Shown here one piece after another: positions 42,349 through 50,455 of a stretch of 64,000 nt of DNA. Both the position numbers and the translations under genes were made by a program. The notes under the pieces are model-generated. The model was not told the DNA's origin. It did not search any database and saw only the letters and a program-made list of their open reading frames with translations. This stretch comes from Xiheimicrobium sp052034585. Its GTDB lineage: Bacteria > Myxococcota > Myxococcia > Myxococcales > Myxococcaceae. Position 1 is the first letter of the stretch; each line of letters begins with the position of its first letter. The stretch covers positions 1-64,000 of the forward strand of contig JBPOIJ010000028.1 in the NCBI GenBank assembly GCA_052034585.1, read 5' to 3'.

Positions 42349-43497
42349 TCACTTCTTCTCGGCGGGCTTGTCCACCGGCTTGCCGGCCTTGTCGACCTGC
42401 TCCTGGTTCGAGATCGAGTAGCGCACCAGCTCCCGGAGAATGCGGTTGCGCTTCACGTTGCCGAGGATCTCCTTGAGGTCCTCGTAGATCGTCGGGTCGT
42501 TGATCACCGCGCCGAGCGAGCCCTCGCCCTTGCTGATCTTGTTCGTCATCGCCTTGAGATCGGCCGCGGCCTGGCCGAGATCGCTCAGGAGCACCCGGGA
42601 GTCGCCGTAGACGAGCTGGTAGACGACGCCGTCTTTGCGGGTCTTCGCGTCGTTCACCAGCGTCGCGACCTCGTCGGCGGCCTTGCCGAGATCGGTGATC
42701 GAGCGGGCGACCTCCTTGTCGTAGATGAGCGCATGCAGGGTGCCGTCGCCGTTCTTCACGTCGCCGAGCAGCCCGTCCACCTTGGTGACCGCGTCGTCGA
42801 GCTTCTGCGCCGAGTCGGCGAAGCGGGCGAGCACCTGCTTCACCTCGGTGGTCGCGTTCTTGTCGTACACGAGCATGTGGAGCACGCCCTGCCCCTTCTC
42901 CACCTCGTGGACGATGTTCTTCGCGCTCTTCACGAGATCGGCGACGTCGGCCCGCATCTCGGGGTTGGTGTACGAGGCGACGCCGGTGCGCAGGTCGCGG
43001 GTGATGCCGACGGTGTTGTCGATGATCTCGCCGGTCGCCTTGAGGATCGACGAGATGTCGCCCGACGAGCCCGTCTGCAGCTCGGCGCCGCTCGGCATCA
43101 AGTCTTCGCCTGGGCTCCCGATCGAGATGTCGACGGCCTTGTCACCGAGCACGCCGCGGTTGGTGATGCGCGCGACCGAGTCCTTGCGAATGCGCTCCTC
43201 GTACTTCTTCACCACTTCCATGGTGACGATGATGCGCTTGTCTTCGAGATCGGAGCCGAACTTGATGCTGGTGACCCGGCCGACGTTCACGCCGCCGAGC
43301 CGAACCGGTGAGTCGAACTGGAGCCCGTCCACGTTCTCGAACGCGCCGGTGTAGACGTTCTGCTTGTCGAAGAGATTGCGCTCGCGGCCGATGACGAAGA
43401 CGACGAGGAGCGCCAGGCCGATGCCGAGGGCGATGAAGAGCCCGGCTCTGACGATGATGCGGCGTTCACGCTCGGCAGGGTTGATCGGTTGGGTCAC
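42349..43497 (-). CDS. mlaD: MlaD-type MCE-domain lipid-binding protein
   Basis: The protein has 382 residues with a GTG start. One N-terminal membrane helix (AGLFIALGIGLALLVVFVIG) precedes a single MCE domain at about 45-130 (YTGAFENVDGLQFDSPVRLGGVNVGRVTSI, DSVARITNRGVLGDKAVDIS). A long helical C-terminal region follows, twice as long as in E. coli MlaD. It would form the periplasmic lipid-carrying ring of an ABC transporter. It starts three bases after the ATPase gene. The tail is charged (KPVDKPAEKK). Confidence 0.92.
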   Translation of the reverse strand: MTQPINPAERERRIIVRAGLFIALGIGLALLVVFVIGRERNLFDKQNVYTGAFENVDGLQFDSPVRLGGVNVGRVTSIKFGSDLEDKRIIVTMEVVKKYEERIRKDSVARITNRGVLGDKAVDISIGSPGEDLMPSGAELQTGSSGDISSILKATGEIIDNTVGITRDLRTGVASYTNPEMRADVADLVKSAKNIVHEVEKGQGVLHMLVYDKNATTEVKQVLARFADSAQKLDDAVTKVDGLLGDVKNGDGTLHALIYDKEVARSITDLGKAADEVATLVNDAKTRKDGVVYQLVYGDSRVLLSDLGQAAADLKAMTNKISKGEGSLGAVINDPTIYEDLKEILGNVKRNRILRELVRYSISNQEQVDKAGKPVDKPAEKK

Positions 43498-43500
43498 GGG

Positions 43501-44283
43501 TCAGCTCGCTCGCGCATCGAGGAAGGCACGCACGTCGGGGTGTTTCGAGTCCTTCAGGTCCTTCACGGTGCCCTGGGCCACGATCTTGCGGTGGGCCAGC
43601 ATCGCCATGCGATCGGAGATGCGGAAGGCGCTGTCCATGTCGTGGGTGACGACGATCTGGGTGCAGCCGAGCTTTTCCTTCATCGAGAGGATCAGCTCGT
43701 CGATCACCCGGGTCGAGATGGGATCGAGGCCGGTCGAGGGCTCGTCGTAGAGGATGATCTCCGGCTCGATCGCGATCGCCCGGGCGAGGCCGACGCGCTT
43801 GCGCATGCCTCCGGAGAGATCGGAGGGGCGCATGTGCTCGATGCCGGCGAGGTTCACCAGCTTGAGGTTCTTGGCGACGCGTTCTCGCAGCTCGTCGGGG
43901 CTCAGCTTCAGGTGCTCGACCAGCGGGTAGGCGATGTTCTCTCCCACGGTGAGCGAGTCGAAGAGCGCCGCGCCCTGGAACACCATCGACACCCGCTTGC
44001 GCACCTCGCGCAGGGCCTTCTCGTCCATCTGGGAGACGTTCTCTCCGTGCAGCAACACCTGGCCCGAGTCCGGGTACATCAACCCGATGAGGCACTTGAG
44101 CAGCACGCTCTTGCCGGTGCCCGAGCCGCCGATGATGGTGAGCGTCTCGCCCTGGTGCACCTCGAGGTCGAGGCCCTCGTAGATCTTCTTGGGCCCGAAC
44201 GACTTCCACAGGTCGACGAACCGAATGATCGGCTCGTCGGAGGTGGGGGCCTTCGTCACCTGGGTGATCTCGGGCTCGGCCAT
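43501..44283 (-). CDS. mlaF: MlaF-type ABC transporter ATPase
   Basis: The protein has 260 residues. Walker A is GGSGTGKSVL, the signature is LSGGMRKRVGLARA, Walker B is IILYDEPSTGLDP and the switch His is in VTHDMDSA. The LIGLMYPDSG and MVFQGAALFDSLTVGENIAYPL segments are those of MCE-system ATPases. It drives phospholipid movement between the membranes. It is three bases from mlaE and from mlaD. Confidence 0.95.
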   Translation of the reverse strand: MAEPEITQVTKAPTSDEPIIRFVDLWKSFGPKKIYEGLDLEVHQGETLTIIGGSGTGKSVLLKCLIGLMYPDSGQVLLHGENVSQMDEKALREVRKRVSMVFQGAALFDSLTVGENIAYPLVEHLKLSPDELRERVAKNLKLVNLAGIEHMRPSDLSGGMRKRVGLARAIAIEPEIILYDEPSTGLDPISTRVIDELILSMKEKLGCTQIVVTHDMDSAFRISDRMAMLAHRKIVAQGTVKDLKDSKHPDVRAFLDARAS

Positions 44284-44286
44284 GGG

Positions 44287-45141
44287 TCAGAAGGCGAGGA
44301 ACAGCTTGGTCATGAAGAAGTCGGACAAGCAGACGGAGACCGAGGCGATCGCGACCGTCTCGGTGGTGGCCTGCCCCACGCCCTCGGTGCCGCCGGAGAC
44401 GTTGAAGCCCTTGAAGCAGCCGACGATGGCGATGATCAGGCCGAAGATGAACGACTTGAAGATCCCTCCCGAGAAGTCGACGAGCGAGACGGTGTCGATC
44501 GCCGAGCGGAAGTACTGATCGAAGGGAATCTCGTACTGCTGGTTCACCACCGCCGAGCCCGCGAGGAGGCCGAAGACGTCGGCGAGGGCGGTGAGCGCGG
44601 GCATCACGATCGCGCAGGCGATCAGCCGCGGGGTGACGAGCTTCTTGATCGGGTCTGCACCGAGCGCCGCGATGGCGTCGATCTGCTCGGTCACCTTCAT
44701 CGAGCCCAGCTCGGCGGTGATGCCACTGCCGATGCGGGCGCCGACCGTGAGCGCGGTGAGCACCGGGCCCAACTCACGGAAGAGGGTGAGGATGACGACC
44801 TTCCCCACCGTGTGCTGCACGCCGAACTTGGCGAGGAAGTAGGCGAACTGGAGCGAGATGACGAGGCCGGCGAAGAGCGCCACCAGGGTCGCGATCGACA
44901 GCGAGCGAACCCCGAGCATCACGATCTGGTACGCGGTCTGCCCGAGCGCGAGCGGCGGCGTCACCGCTCGAACGCAGGCGCGCCCGAACATGAACACCAT
45001 GCCTCCGAGCTGCAGCCAGGCCCGGTTGATGCGGGCCGTGAAGGGGATGATCGCCTCGAGCTCCTGCTGCACCATCTCGGCGAGCTCGGTCTCTCCGGTG
45101 GTGGGCCCGCGAGGCGCTGGAGGCGACGGCGGCTCGGTCAT
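44287..45141 (-). CDS. mlaE: MlaE-type ABC transporter permease
   Basis: The protein has 284 residues. It has the MlaE family layout with an amphipathic N-terminus and about five membrane helices. Conserved segments include VVILTLFRELGPVLTALTVGARIGSGITAELGSMKVTEQIDAIAALG, YLVTPRLIAC-like text and SFIFGLIIAIVGCFKG. It is the inner-membrane part of a lipid transporter with MlaF and MlaD. Its ATG overlaps the TGA of the upstream lipoprotein gene by four bases. Confidence 0.95.
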   Translation of the reverse strand: MTEPPSPPAPRGPTTGETELAEMVQQELEAIIPFTARINRAWLQLGGMVFMFGRACVRAVTPPLALGQTAYQIVMLGVRSLSIATLVALFAGLVISLQFAYFLAKFGVQHTVGKVVILTLFRELGPVLTALTVGARIGSGITAELGSMKVTEQIDAIAALGADPIKKLVTPRLIACAIVMPALTALADVFGLLAGSAVVNQQYEIPFDQYFRSAIDTVSLVDFSGGIFKSFIFGLIIAIVGCFKGFNVSGGTEGVGQATTETVAIASVSVCLSDFFMTKLFLAF

Positions 45142-45632
45142 GGCGCGGCCTCCTGCGCGAACCCGGCGATCAGCGCGTCGAAGGTCGCCTGCTGCGCCGG
45201 CCGGGTGCCCTTGGGTGAGACGTAGGTGAAGTCGTGCACGCAGCCGTTCTTCTTCAGCACCACCACTTCGATCTCGGCGGGCACTCCGTCGATCGACACG
45301 TCGTAGTTCGAGCGCAGCGCCGCCCGCCCATCGAGGGTGAAGCTCTTGCGATCGGTGAGCTGCCGCTGATCGAAGCCGATGAGGAGATGGGTGGTGAGCA
45401 CCTCGAGCGTCGGATCACCGTGATCGGCGCAGGTCGCGTTCATCGCGATGATGTGGCCCGAACTCTTCGTCGTCCACGCGAGGTCGTTGTCGGAGAAGTC
45501 GATGCGGCGCCACTCGGGCTCGGCCGGCGCCTTCACCACGTACCGCAGCCCGTCCTTCACGAACCGGCCCTCGCGCAGGCCCGCGCCACACCCGATCAGG
45601 AGAAGGAGCCCCCAGGCCCACCAGGCACGCAT
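45138..45632 (-). CDS. Lipoprotein translationally coupled to mlaE
   Basis: The protein has 164 residues from ATG 45632. The lipoprotein signal is MRAWWAWGLLLLIGC (Cys15). The domain has RFVKDGLRYVVKAP, WRRIDFSDNDLAWTTKSSGHIIAMNATC and a C-terminal helix (QQATFDALIAGFAQE), a pattern seen in small myxobacterial lipoproteins. Because it is the first gene of the mla operon, it may be an envelope partner of the transporter, but it is not recognisably MlaC or MlaA. It diverges from lexA. Confidence 0.78.
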   Translation of the reverse strand: MRAWWAWGLLLLIGCGAGLREGRFVKDGLRYVVKAPAEPEWRRIDFSDNDLAWTTKSSGHIIAMNATCADHGDPTLEVLTTHLLIGFDQRQLTDRKSFTLDGRAALRSNYDVSIDGVPAEIEVVVLKKNGCVHDFTYVSPKGTRPAQQATFDALIAGFAQEAAP

Positions 45633-45708
45633 CGAGCGCCAATAAACCCCGAGCCGAGAGACGAGGCAGGTTTTTCCCCGCGATTTCACGTCGCTCGGAG
45701 CGGAAAAG

Positions 45709-45744
45709 TTGACTCTACACGGGCGTTCAGGGAGCATACTGAAC
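45709..45744 (+). promoter_or_regulatory. lexA promoter with LexA-type operator
   Basis: TTGACT (45709-45714) could be a -35 box, with CATACT (45735-45740) as a -10 at a long 20-bp spacing. Positions 45715-45731 match the M. xanthus LexA-box consensus CTRHAMRYBYGTTCAGS at 16 of 17 places (consensus from memory). The 3' part also forms a perfect inverted repeat GTTCAG-N8-CTGAAC (45725-45744). LexA binding there would block its own promoter. It lies 28 bp before the GTG start. Confidence 0.72.
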
Positions 45745-45771
45745 GAACGTTGCTGCCTGAAAGGGTGTCCC

Positions 45772-46431
45772 GTGGAAGAGCTCACCGACCGACAGAAAGA
45801 GATCCTCTCCTTCATCACCCGCACCTCGGAGCAGCGCGGCTTCCCGCCGACCATTCGCGAGATCGGTGAAGAGATGGGCATCGCCTCGACCAACGGGGTC
45901 AACGATCACCTCAAGGCGCTCGAGCGAAAGGGGTACCTCACCCGAGGGGAACAGCAGAGCCGCTCGCTCGTTCCCACCAAGCGCGCGCGCCTGGTGCTGG
46001 GCATCGGCCAGGCCAAACGCGACGCGAACATGATCGACGTGCCCCTGCTCGGCAGGGTCGCTGCCGGTGCGCCCTTGCTCGCGACCGAGAACATCGAAGA
46101 CTCGGTGCGCATCGACTCGTTCCTCCTCGGCGGCGCCGGCGGGAAAGAGGTGTTCGCCCTGCGGGTCAAGGGCGAGTCGATGATCGACGACGGCATCTAC
46201 GACGGCGACTTCCTCTTCGTCCGCAAGGCGCCGACCGCCTCTCCAGGCGACATCGTGGTGGCGCTGATCGAGGACGAAGCCACCGTGAAGCGCTTCTACC
46301 CCGAAGGCGATCGCATTCGGTTCCAGCCCGCCAACAAGACGATGCAGCCGATCTACGTCCACAAAGCGCAGTTCAAGCAGACGATGATCCTCGGGAAGGT
46401 CGTCGGCGTGTACCGCAAGATGCCGAGCTAG
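45772..46431 (+). CDS. lexA: LexA SOS repressor
   Basis: The protein has 219 residues from GTG 45772, with AAGGG about six bases upstream. The N-terminal winged helix has LTDRQKEILSFI, PPTIREIGEEMGIASTNGVNDHLKALERKGYL. The self-cleavage site is Ala-Gly in GRVAAGAPLL. The catalytic Ser lies in VKGESMIDDGI and the Lys in EATVKRFYP. It represses DNA-damage genes until RecA-stimulated self-cleavage. It probably represses itself through the operator just upstream. Confidence 0.97.
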   Translation: MEELTDRQKEILSFITRTSEQRGFPPTIREIGEEMGIASTNGVNDHLKALERKGYLTRGEQQSRSLVPTKRARLVLGIGQAKRDANMIDVPLLGRVAAGAPLLATENIEDSVRIDSFLLGGAGGKEVFALRVKGESMIDDGIYDGDFLFVRKAPTASPGDIVVALIEDEATVKRFYPEGDRIRFQPANKTMQPIYVHKAQFKQTMILGKVVGVYRKMPS

Positions 46432-49400
46432 AGCGCCGAGTCGCACCACGGAACTGCGTCGCAGCGTCAGCGCGAGAGCAGCTTGACGGTCCCCCAGTCC
46501 GGAACGGCGAGACGGACGTGCCGTCCGGTTCGATGGCCATGCTGCCGCGAGGCGAGAGCGGTGAGAACGCGACCGGCGAGCCCCACGCCTGGGACGTGAC
46601 GGGGACGTCCTCGCGCGTCCACTGTCCGACGCCGGCGCGCCTGATGATCTGTGGAGCGCCAGTCGCGGTGGTTGGGCGAAGCAGCAACACCGGCGTTCGT
46701 TGCGGCCCCAACACGAGGTCCGAATAGGTGGGGAGTGTCTCGAAGACCCACGCGCCGTTCACCAGCCGGCCCCACTGACCTCCGCTGATGTTGAGCGAGC
46801 CTCCAGAGGGGTACGGCTCGACGAAGAGATGCACGGCGCCGGTGGAGTCGACTCGTGCCTTGACGTCGACGGTGCTCGAGACCGCACTCCAGATCACCGA
46901 CTCGGCCGACCACACGCCCGCCCGGAGCGTCGCGGAGTTCACCGACCAGGTCGTCGTCGCCCCCGTCTGGGGCCGAGAGCTCCAGAAGACGTGCGCGGTG
47001 TCGCTGGCCGCGGCGATGGCGAGCCCGCCGTAGATCTTGCTGGTCGTGTTGAAGACGGTCTCGCTCGCCACTCCACCGTCCGCTCCGAACGTCTCGTGAA
47101 CCAGAGCCTGGCGTTTGATGGTCTCGCCCGACGGCGTGGAGTCGTACAGCTTCATCACCTCGAGCGCGCCCTGGAGGTTCGCGAGGCGCGGGTTCCAGAC
47201 CCGATTCGCGAAGCTGCCGCCCGAGGGCGTCGTGCGCCACCCGCCGTCGATGGTGAAGGTCGAGAGCAACAAGGTGTTGCTGGCGCCCATGCTCACCGTC
47301 GCCGGTTGGCCGTCGGCGTCGAACGTCACCTGCTCGAAGACGGGTGATGGGCTCACCACCGGCCCGCCATTGTCGGTCACGATCCGGTGGCCAGACGCGT
47401 TGTAGGCGGTCGCGACGAAGAGGTGCAGCGCGCCCGTCGGTGAACGTTCGAAGGCGGTCGACTCGCGCGGTCGACCGAGCAGCGGAGCCTCCCTCCACGC
47501 GGTGCACGTCCCCAGGCTGCTGCACGAGAGCCCCGAAGCACACGAGCCGCACGTTCCTCCGCACCCGTCGTCACCGCAGGTCGAGGCACCGCAGCTCGGC
47601 TGGCACGCGCCAGTGGGCCCGTAGACGACCGAGAGATCATTGAAGAGATACGCCATTCCGGCGGCGTTCGCGTGAGGCGCCCAGTCGAGCGTCGCCTCAC
47701 CGGTGCCAGAGCTGGGGCTCGCCGGAGTGAACTGCCACGCCCCGTTTCGCAGCTGGCGGTTGAACCTCGAGACGAACTGACGCGCGGCGGTCACGCGGAA
47801 GTTGCCGCCGACGCCCACCGACTCGACCGAGTCGGCCGAGAGGCCCTGGCGAACCACGTACTCGCTCTGATCGATGTACGCGACGTGGAGCCGCCCCGCT
47901 GGGTCGAAGCCCAGGGCGCCACGCTCGATCCGCGCGACGGTTCCGAGCGAGGTCACGCTCCAGCCTGCCGGCCCCTTCACGGCGACGAAGGCTGGGCCGC
48001 TGCCGCCCGCGAGGTGGAGGACTCCGGCCGGCGAGAGCGCGAGAGCGAAGACGTTTCCGGTGACCGTTGGCGAGGCGATCTCCGAGGTCCACCCGCCGAC
48101 CCCCTTGCGGAAGACCGCTGCAGAGGTGCCGTCACGCGCCGCGACCACGGGGTTGCCGGCGCCGTCGATGATCAGGCTCGCCCCCGCGCCGACCGAGCCG
48201 GAGTTCCTCACCAGCTCGAGCTGCCAGCTGCCGTTGACGCGACGGCCGAAGCGGAGATCCTGGTTGAAGCCGTCGTACCAGGCACCGAGCAGCTCGCCGT
48301 TCGGCGAGAACGCCATCGAGACGTGGCAGTTCGAGTCCCCGTTGACGATGCCGAGATCGACCTTCTCCGTCTTCCAGCCGTAGTCGTCGCGCCAGCGGTG
48401 TTCGATGTCGGCCCCGGAGCAACCGTAGACGTGTGGGGCGCCCGAGGCATCGATGAGGAGCTGAGCGGCCACGAGCGGGGTCGTCGGAGCACGTTCGCGG
48501 CGCCAACTCCCTGAGACGCACGCTCCATTGAAGCAGCCCAGGCTGCAGGTGATGTCGATCGCCTGGTAGCTGCAGGTCTGGCTCTGGCAGGTCCCGAGTC
48601 GGGCAGAGGTGCGGAGGAGGTTCGCGTTGACGCACGTCGCGGCCGGCGGCTGGTTGCACTGGCCAGAACCACACACCGGGCCGTTGCAGGCTCCGTTGCT
48701 GCAGCCCGACGTGCAGGGAACATCGACCGGGGCGTAGGAGCACGTTCCGTTTCCGCCGCAGGTCCCGACCGAAGTGAAGACGCGCGCGGTCGAGGCATTC
48801 GCGCAGGTGCTCGGAGGCGGCGTCGTGCAGGAAACGCCGAGGCATGGATCGGCCCGACAAGCACCGCTCGCGCAGCCGAACGGACAGCTGGTGTCGCGCG
48901 TCGCGTAGGTGCACCCGCCGCCCGAACAGGTTCCCGGTGAGGTGAAGCTGCGAGCCGTGTTCGGGTCGAGGCAATACGACGACGGAGGTTGCACGCAGTT
49001 GATCCCCGAGCACGGATCTCCGAGGCAGGCGCCCTGGGAGCAACCGAACTGGCAGGTCATCGAGGCCGCGCTGTAGGTGCACGAGCCGGCCTGACAGGTG
49101 CCGGCGGCGTTGAAGCGTCGGAGCGTGAGCGCGTCGGCGCACGTCGAGGCGGGTGGATTGCTGCAGACGATTCCCGCACACGGATCCGCCGCGCAGGCGC
49201 CTCCAACACAGCCATTGGCGCAGGTCGTGAGCCTCGAGGCGTAGACACACTGGCCCTGCATGCAGCTGCCGCTGGCGTCGAACGTTCGGAGCGTCTGCGC
49301 ATCGACACACGTCGAAGCTGGAGGCGTCTGGCAGATCGCTCCACACGTCCCTCCACCTGCCGAGCCTCCGGCGACTGAGCCTCCGGCGACTGAACCTCCG

Positions 49401-49750
49401 GCGACTGAACCTCCGGCGACTGAACCTCCAGCGGCTGAACCTCCGGCGGCTGAACCTCCGGCGACTGAACCTCCGGCGACTGAACCTCCGGCGACTGAAC
49501 CTCCGGCGGCTGACCCTCCGGCGGCTGACCCTCCGGCGACCGACCCTCCGGCGACTGACCCTCCGGCGACTGAACCTCCGGCGACCGAGCCGCCACCGAC
49601 TCCACCTGCGAATCCAGCTTCACCACCAGAAGCCGGCCCAACGTCGCCGCCTCCTGCGCATGAGTCGGTGTCGCATGTTGGGACATCGGGGCCACACGAA
49701 CAGGAGGCGAACATCAGAAGCGAGACGAAGCCGAGAGCGCGGAGGAGCAT
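46373..49750 (-). CDS. Giant Cys-rich lipoprotein, probably frameshifted at its 3' end
   Basis: As read, the protein has 1125 residues from ATG 49750 (MLLRALGFVSLLMFASC, Cys17). A GGSVA/GGSAA repeat linker occupies about residues 50-135. Five Cys-rich modules of about 46 residues follow (PPASTC, TC-x-x-GC, GAC-x-x-DPC). Another Cys cluster (CGDDGCGGTCGSC) lies at about 725. Much of the rest resembles beta-propeller blades (HVYGCSG, LHLAGG, GALHLFVA, GAVHLFVE). The last 50 residues lose this pattern and overlap lexA by 59 bases. One base added near 46513 restores PDGHVRLAVPDWGTVKLLSR and a stop at 46467. Confidence 0.8.
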   Translation of the reverse strand: MLLRALGFVSLLMFASCSCGPDVPTCDTDSCAGGGDVGPASGGEAGFAGGVGGGSVAGGSVAGGSVAGGSVAGGSAAGGSAAGGSVAGGSVAGGSVAGGSAAGGSAAGGSVAGGSVAGGSVAGGSVAGGSAGGGTCGAICQTPPASTCVDAQTLRTFDASGSCMQGQCVYASRLTTCANGCVGGACAADPCAGIVCSNPPASTCADALTLRRFNAAGTCQAGSCTYSAASMTCQFGCSQGACLGDPCSGINCVQPPSSYCLDPNTARSFTSPGTCSGGGCTYATRDTSCPFGCASGACRADPCLGVSCTTPPPSTCANASTARVFTSVGTCGGNGTCSYAPVDVPCTSGCSNGACNGPVCGSGQCNQPPAATCVNANLLRTSARLGTCQSQTCSYQAIDITCSLGCFNGACVSGSWRRERAPTTPLVAAQLLIDASGAPHVYGCSGADIEHRWRDDYGWKTEKVDLGIVNGDSNCHVSMAFSPNGELLGAWYDGFNQDLRFGRRVNGSWQLELVRNSGSVGAGASLIIDGAGNPVVAARDGTSAAVFRKGVGGWTSEIASPTVTGNVFALALSPAGVLHLAGGSGPAFVAVKGPAGWSVTSLGTVARIERGALGFDPAGRLHVAYIDQSEYVVRQGLSADSVESVGVGGNFRVTAARQFVSRFNRQLRNGAWQFTPASPSSGTGEATLDWAPHANAAGMAYLFNDLSVVYGPTGACQPSCGASTCGDDGCGGTCGSCASGLSCSSLGTCTAWREAPLLGRPRESTAFERSPTGALHLFVATAYNASGHRIVTDNGGPVVSPSPVFEQVTFDADGQPATVSMGASNTLLLSTFTIDGGWRTTPSGGSFANRVWNPRLANLQGALEVMKLYDSTPSGETIKRQALVHETFGADGGVASETVFNTTSKIYGGLAIAAASDTAHVFWSSRPQTGATTTWSVNSATLRAGVWSAESVIWSAVSSTVDVKARVDSTGAVHLFVEPYPSGGSLNISGGQWGRLVNGAWVFETLPTYSDLVLGPQRTPVLLLRPTTATGAPQIIRRAGVGQWTREDVPVTSQAWGSPVAFSPLSPRGSMAIEPDGTSVSPFRTGGPSSCSRADAATQFRGATRRSSSASCGTRRRPSRGSSSA
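49364..49605 (-). repeat. 15-bp tandem repeat array encoding GGSVA/GGSAA
   Basis: On the plus strand the unit is CCTCCGGCGACTGAA, with about 15-16 copies in a row. Variants change GACT to GGCT (Val to Ala) or exchange AACC and GACC. It codes for a Gly-Gly-Ser-Val/Ala-Ala linker in the Cys-rich lipoprotein. Such arrays change length by slippage in steps of five residues without breaking the frame. Confidence 0.92.
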
Positions 49751-49851
49751 GATGCGCGCCCAATCGCATGAATCGCATTCCTCACGTTTCGACCGGCCTC
49801 AAAATCGTTGGGCGGCAACCAAGCAGCTGTCGTTCCGCGCCGAGTGATGCG

Positions 49852-50172
49852 ATGCCGCGAGCGATGACCATCGAGCGACACGACCTCAAGGCGCCCTTCG
49901 CTCCGGAGCCAGGAGCGCCAAGCGCCGAACGGCACGCGACGCGCGATCGACTCGGCCGCGGCGTTCGAATTCGCTGCCCTCGCTGCCGGTGGGTGCCGCG
50001 ACAGAGCGACCGGTGGATGTGCGAGCCTGCCTGCCAGATGGTCTGGAACACCTTCGACACCGGCGGGAAGTGTCCTCGCTGTCACAAGCAGTGGGAGGTC
50101 ACCCAGTGCCTGGCTTGTCACTGCTACTCACCGCACGTCGACTGGTACGAAGTGAACGACTCGCCCAGCTGA
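49852..50172 (+). CDS. Zinc-ribbon protein of unknown function
   Basis: The protein has 106 residues from ATG 49852; ATG 49864 (MTIERHD) is also possible. The N-terminal 45 residues are variable and charged. The conserved part has three CxxC-type pairs: IRCPRCRWVPRQSDRWMC with a following C, GKCPRC and QCLACHCYSPHVDWY, around WNTFDTGG. This fits two treble-clef or ribbon zinc sites. I recall similar short proteins in other bacteria, but no function is established. It diverges from the Cys-rich lipoprotein gene. Confidence 0.75.
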   Translation: MPRAMTIERHDLKAPFAPEPGAPSAERHATRDRLGRGVRIRCPRCRWVPRQSDRWMCEPACQMVWNTFDTGGKCPRCHKQWEVTQCLACHCYSPHVDWYEVNDSPS

Positions 50173-50455
50173 CGAGAGAATGACGACGGCGGTGCCCTTC
50201 CCTGCTGCGGCGGTGTCGACGACGAAGCAGCCAGGTGACGGAATCGACCTGGCCTGGCTCTCCGATTGATGCCGTACTTCGCGAGCTCGTCGAGGGGCGC
50301 GCTGACTCGGTCGATCGCGTCGTGCCGCAGGATCGTAGAACTCGGCTTCGAGCCGTTCGGCGAACGGCACGCTTCGTCATCGAGCGCGACGCCCAGCACC
50401 GGCACCTGTCCGCGACTGCGCATCGATCGGCCGCGAGTTCGCGAAGGCCAACCAG
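50173..50455. other. Gap without a convincing gene, possible gene remnant
   Basis: These 283 bp are the largest gap in the window. Short protein-like stretches appear in different minus-strand frames, such as VPVLGVALDDEAC, FAERLEAEFYDP and APLDELAKYGI. No single frame joins them with a start and stop. It may be a decayed gene, or it may be noncoding. No hairpin, promoter or RNA gene stands out. Confidence 0.35.

Noticed and set aside
45138..45902. Start at 45902 for the lipoprotein upstream of mlaE
   Set aside because: It would run through the lexA operator and coding start. ATG 45632 gives a lipobox at Cys15.
49364..49605. 15-bp repeats considered as CRISPR or phage attachment repeats
   Set aside because: Contiguous units without spacers, in frame within a lipoprotein gene, encode a Gly-rich linker.
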